Positions 63,000-64,000 of a DNA stretch of 64,000 nucleotides are shown piece by piece (positions within the stretch are counted from its first letter, which is position 1; each line of letters starts with the position of its first letter). The DNA is from Hydrocarboniclastica marina (GTDB lineage Bacteria; Pseudomonadota; Gammaproteobacteria; Pseudomonadales; Oleiphilaceae): positions 3,596,692 through 3,660,691 of the forward strand of contig NZ_CP031093.1 in the NCBI RefSeq assembly GCF_004851605.1. Direction: 5' to 3'. The notes below the pieces were generated by a model. The model saw only the letters and a program-made list of their open reading frames with translations, made no database searches and was not told the origin of the DNA. A program made the position numbers and the translations under genes.

Positions 63000-64000
63000 A
63001 TGTCGGCAAGCGAACGGGAAACTGAGACTTTTATCCCCGACCTCTGCCGGGTCCGGGCCGTGTTTCTTGTGCTGGTCACCACTGAGCTGGTCGCTATTCT
63101 GTTCGCCCTGGTGCGGGGAACCGAGGGTTGGCTCGACTGGGACTACCTGGGTCTGGTTTCCCTGTTTGGCCAGTGGACCGTGCTAAGCAGTTCCGCGCTC
63201 GTCTGTCTGATGCGCAACCGTTTGAACAAGCTGGGTATCGCTGGCACAACCATGGCAGTGCTGGTGATCGTGCTGGCAGACGTCGCCTTCTTCACGCTGG
63301 CAGCGGAGCAGCTGCTGTATGGCAGGGCACCCGGATTTGACTGGCGCCAACTGAGCCGTAACCTCATCATCGCCGGTTTGATTACACTGCTGGTACTGCG
63401 CTACTTCTATCTCCAACACCTCTGGCGCTTCCAGAAACAGGCTGAGCTGCAGTCACGGCTCGGTGCCCTGCAGGCTCGCATCCACCCCCATTTTCTCTTT
63501 AACAGCATGAACTCTATTGCTGCGTTGATCGATTCTGACCCCCGGCGGGCTGAAAATGCCGTCCTGGATCTGTCTGAGCTTTTCCGGGCGAGCCTACGCA
63601 CGGATCAGCAGTGGACCGGCCTGCAAGACGAACTGGCCCTGTGCCAGCGCTATCTTGCCATCGAGAGCCTGCGCCTTGAGCACCGCTTGCAGCAGGAGTG
63701 GAAACTTGACCCCGACGCCAGTCACCAGGCCCTGCCGCCGCTTACCCTGCAGCCGCTTTTGGAAAACGCCATCTACCATGGTATTCAGCCCAGGCCCGAG
63801 GGAGGCCTGGTCCAGGTGGAAACCGAACGGCGGGGACCCTGGGTTTATATCCTGATACGCAACCCGCTGCCGCCTGAGCAGGGCCGGCAGCACGAAGGCA
63901 ACCGCATGGCCTTGGCCAATATACGCGCGCGGCTGGAGATGCTGTTTGACGATCAGGCCGTACTCAAAGCGAGCCGCCACGACGGCTGGTACACAGTTAC
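63000..64000 (+). CDS. fimS: Sensor histidine kinase FimS/AlgZ (3' end beyond window)
   Basis: The frame is open to the end of the window, with 333 codons visible. The start ATG at 63000 is 7 bases after AGGAG; an ATG two codons upstream is too near. About four hydrophobic helices cover residues 20-150, then the LytS-type kinase signature ARIHPHFLFNSMNSIAAL (His region near 166) and the N box LLENAIYHGIQP. The usual H box of orthodox kinases is absent, as expected for the family. In Pseudomonas it lies next to argH and upstream of algR and controls type IV pili and alginate; algR is presumably beyond the window. Confidence 0.9.
   Translation, partial: MSASERETETFIPDLCRVRAVFLVLVTTELVAILFALVRGTEGWLDWDYLGLVSLFGQWTVLSSSALVCLMRNRLNKLGIAGTTMAVLVIVLADVAFFTLAAEQLLYGRAPGFDWRQLSRNLIIAGLITLLVLRYFYLQHLWRFQKQAELQSRLGALQARIHPHFLFNSMNSIAALIDSDPRRAENAVLDLSELFRASLRTDQQWTGLQDELALCQRYLAIESLRLEHRLQQEWKLDPDASHQALPPLTLQPLLENAIYHGIQPRPEGGLVQVETERRGPWVYILIRNPLPPEQGRQHEGNRMALANIRARLEMLFDDQAVLKASRHDGWYTV

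Overview
The window comes from a gammaproteobacterium of the Pseudomonas/Marinobacter kind. It is GC-rich, the genes are packed tightly on both strands, and several gene blocks are ones known from Pseudomonas-type chromosomes: rubredoxin with its reductase; ubiC-ubiA beside phoB-phoR; the phoU-pst cluster; lptM(lppL)-lysA-dapF-DUF484-xerC; and argH facing a FimS/AlgZ-type sensor kinase. A Marinobacter-like marine bacterium is my best guess, but the assignment rests on gene order and protein character alone. I see no phage, insertion sequence, CRISPR array, rRNA or tRNA gene.

Layout. 0-5.5 kb: the 3' part of a c-di-GMP protein (degenerate GGDEF, intact EAL), tesB, a small membrane-anchored protein, rubredoxin reductase, a GTG-started rubredoxin and hpt. 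5.5-10.3 kb: ubiC-ubiA, phoB (behind a clear Pho box), phoR and a CheY-like response regulator. 10.3-17.9 kb: a cysZ-like protein, a VanZ-like protein, a CsrB/RsmY-type regulatory RNA with an upstream GacA-type palindrome, a methyltransferase, mnmH, mscS, a YbaK-like deacylase, a ubiquinone hydroxylase and a HIT protein. 17.9-23.7 kb: phoU-pstB-pstA-pstC-pstS read leftwards from a second Pho box, with a strong hairpin between pstS and pstC. 23.7-30 kb: a YciA thioesterase, uvrD, a HexR/RpiR regulator, a 67-residue protein, ppnN and a small cytochrome c. 30-38 kb: an ankyrin lipoprotein, tmcA, a 0.7-kb repeat-rich gap, divergent speE and speA, and tcdA. 38-50 kb: an antiporter, a fructosamine-kinase-like protein, an oxidoreductase, a DTW tRNA-modification protein, thioesterase and hydrolases, a PilZ protein, a possible 31-residue protein, and AraC and GntR regulators. 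50-64 kb: small secreted or hypothetical proteins, a BvgS-like hybrid kinase coupled to xerC, DUF484, dapF, lysA, lptM, a GGDEF/EAL protein with both domains degenerate, argH and the start of a FimS/AlgZ kinase.

How the genes work together. Phosphate response is the best-represented system: PhoB/PhoR, PhoU and the PstSCAB transporter, with two Pho boxes of the same geometry. Signalling through c-di-GMP and the Gac/Csr pathway appears repeatedly (two GGDEF/EAL proteins, a PilZ protein, a response regulator with a PilZ-like tail, the CsrB-like RNA). The DNA also encodes polyamine synthesis (speA, speE), lysine/peptidoglycan precursors (lysA, dapF), ubiquinone synthesis (ubiC, ubiA, a UbiF-like hydroxylase) and four tRNA modification enzymes (mnmH, tmcA, tcdA, a DTW protein).

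The most notable non-coding features are the CsrB-like RNA with its palindromic activator site, the inverted-repeat element at 33.5-34.2 kb, a set of short tandem repeats lying across the stop codons of three separate genes, and a 31-residue candidate protein followed by a strong terminator. All identifications were made by reading the sequence; no database search was run.
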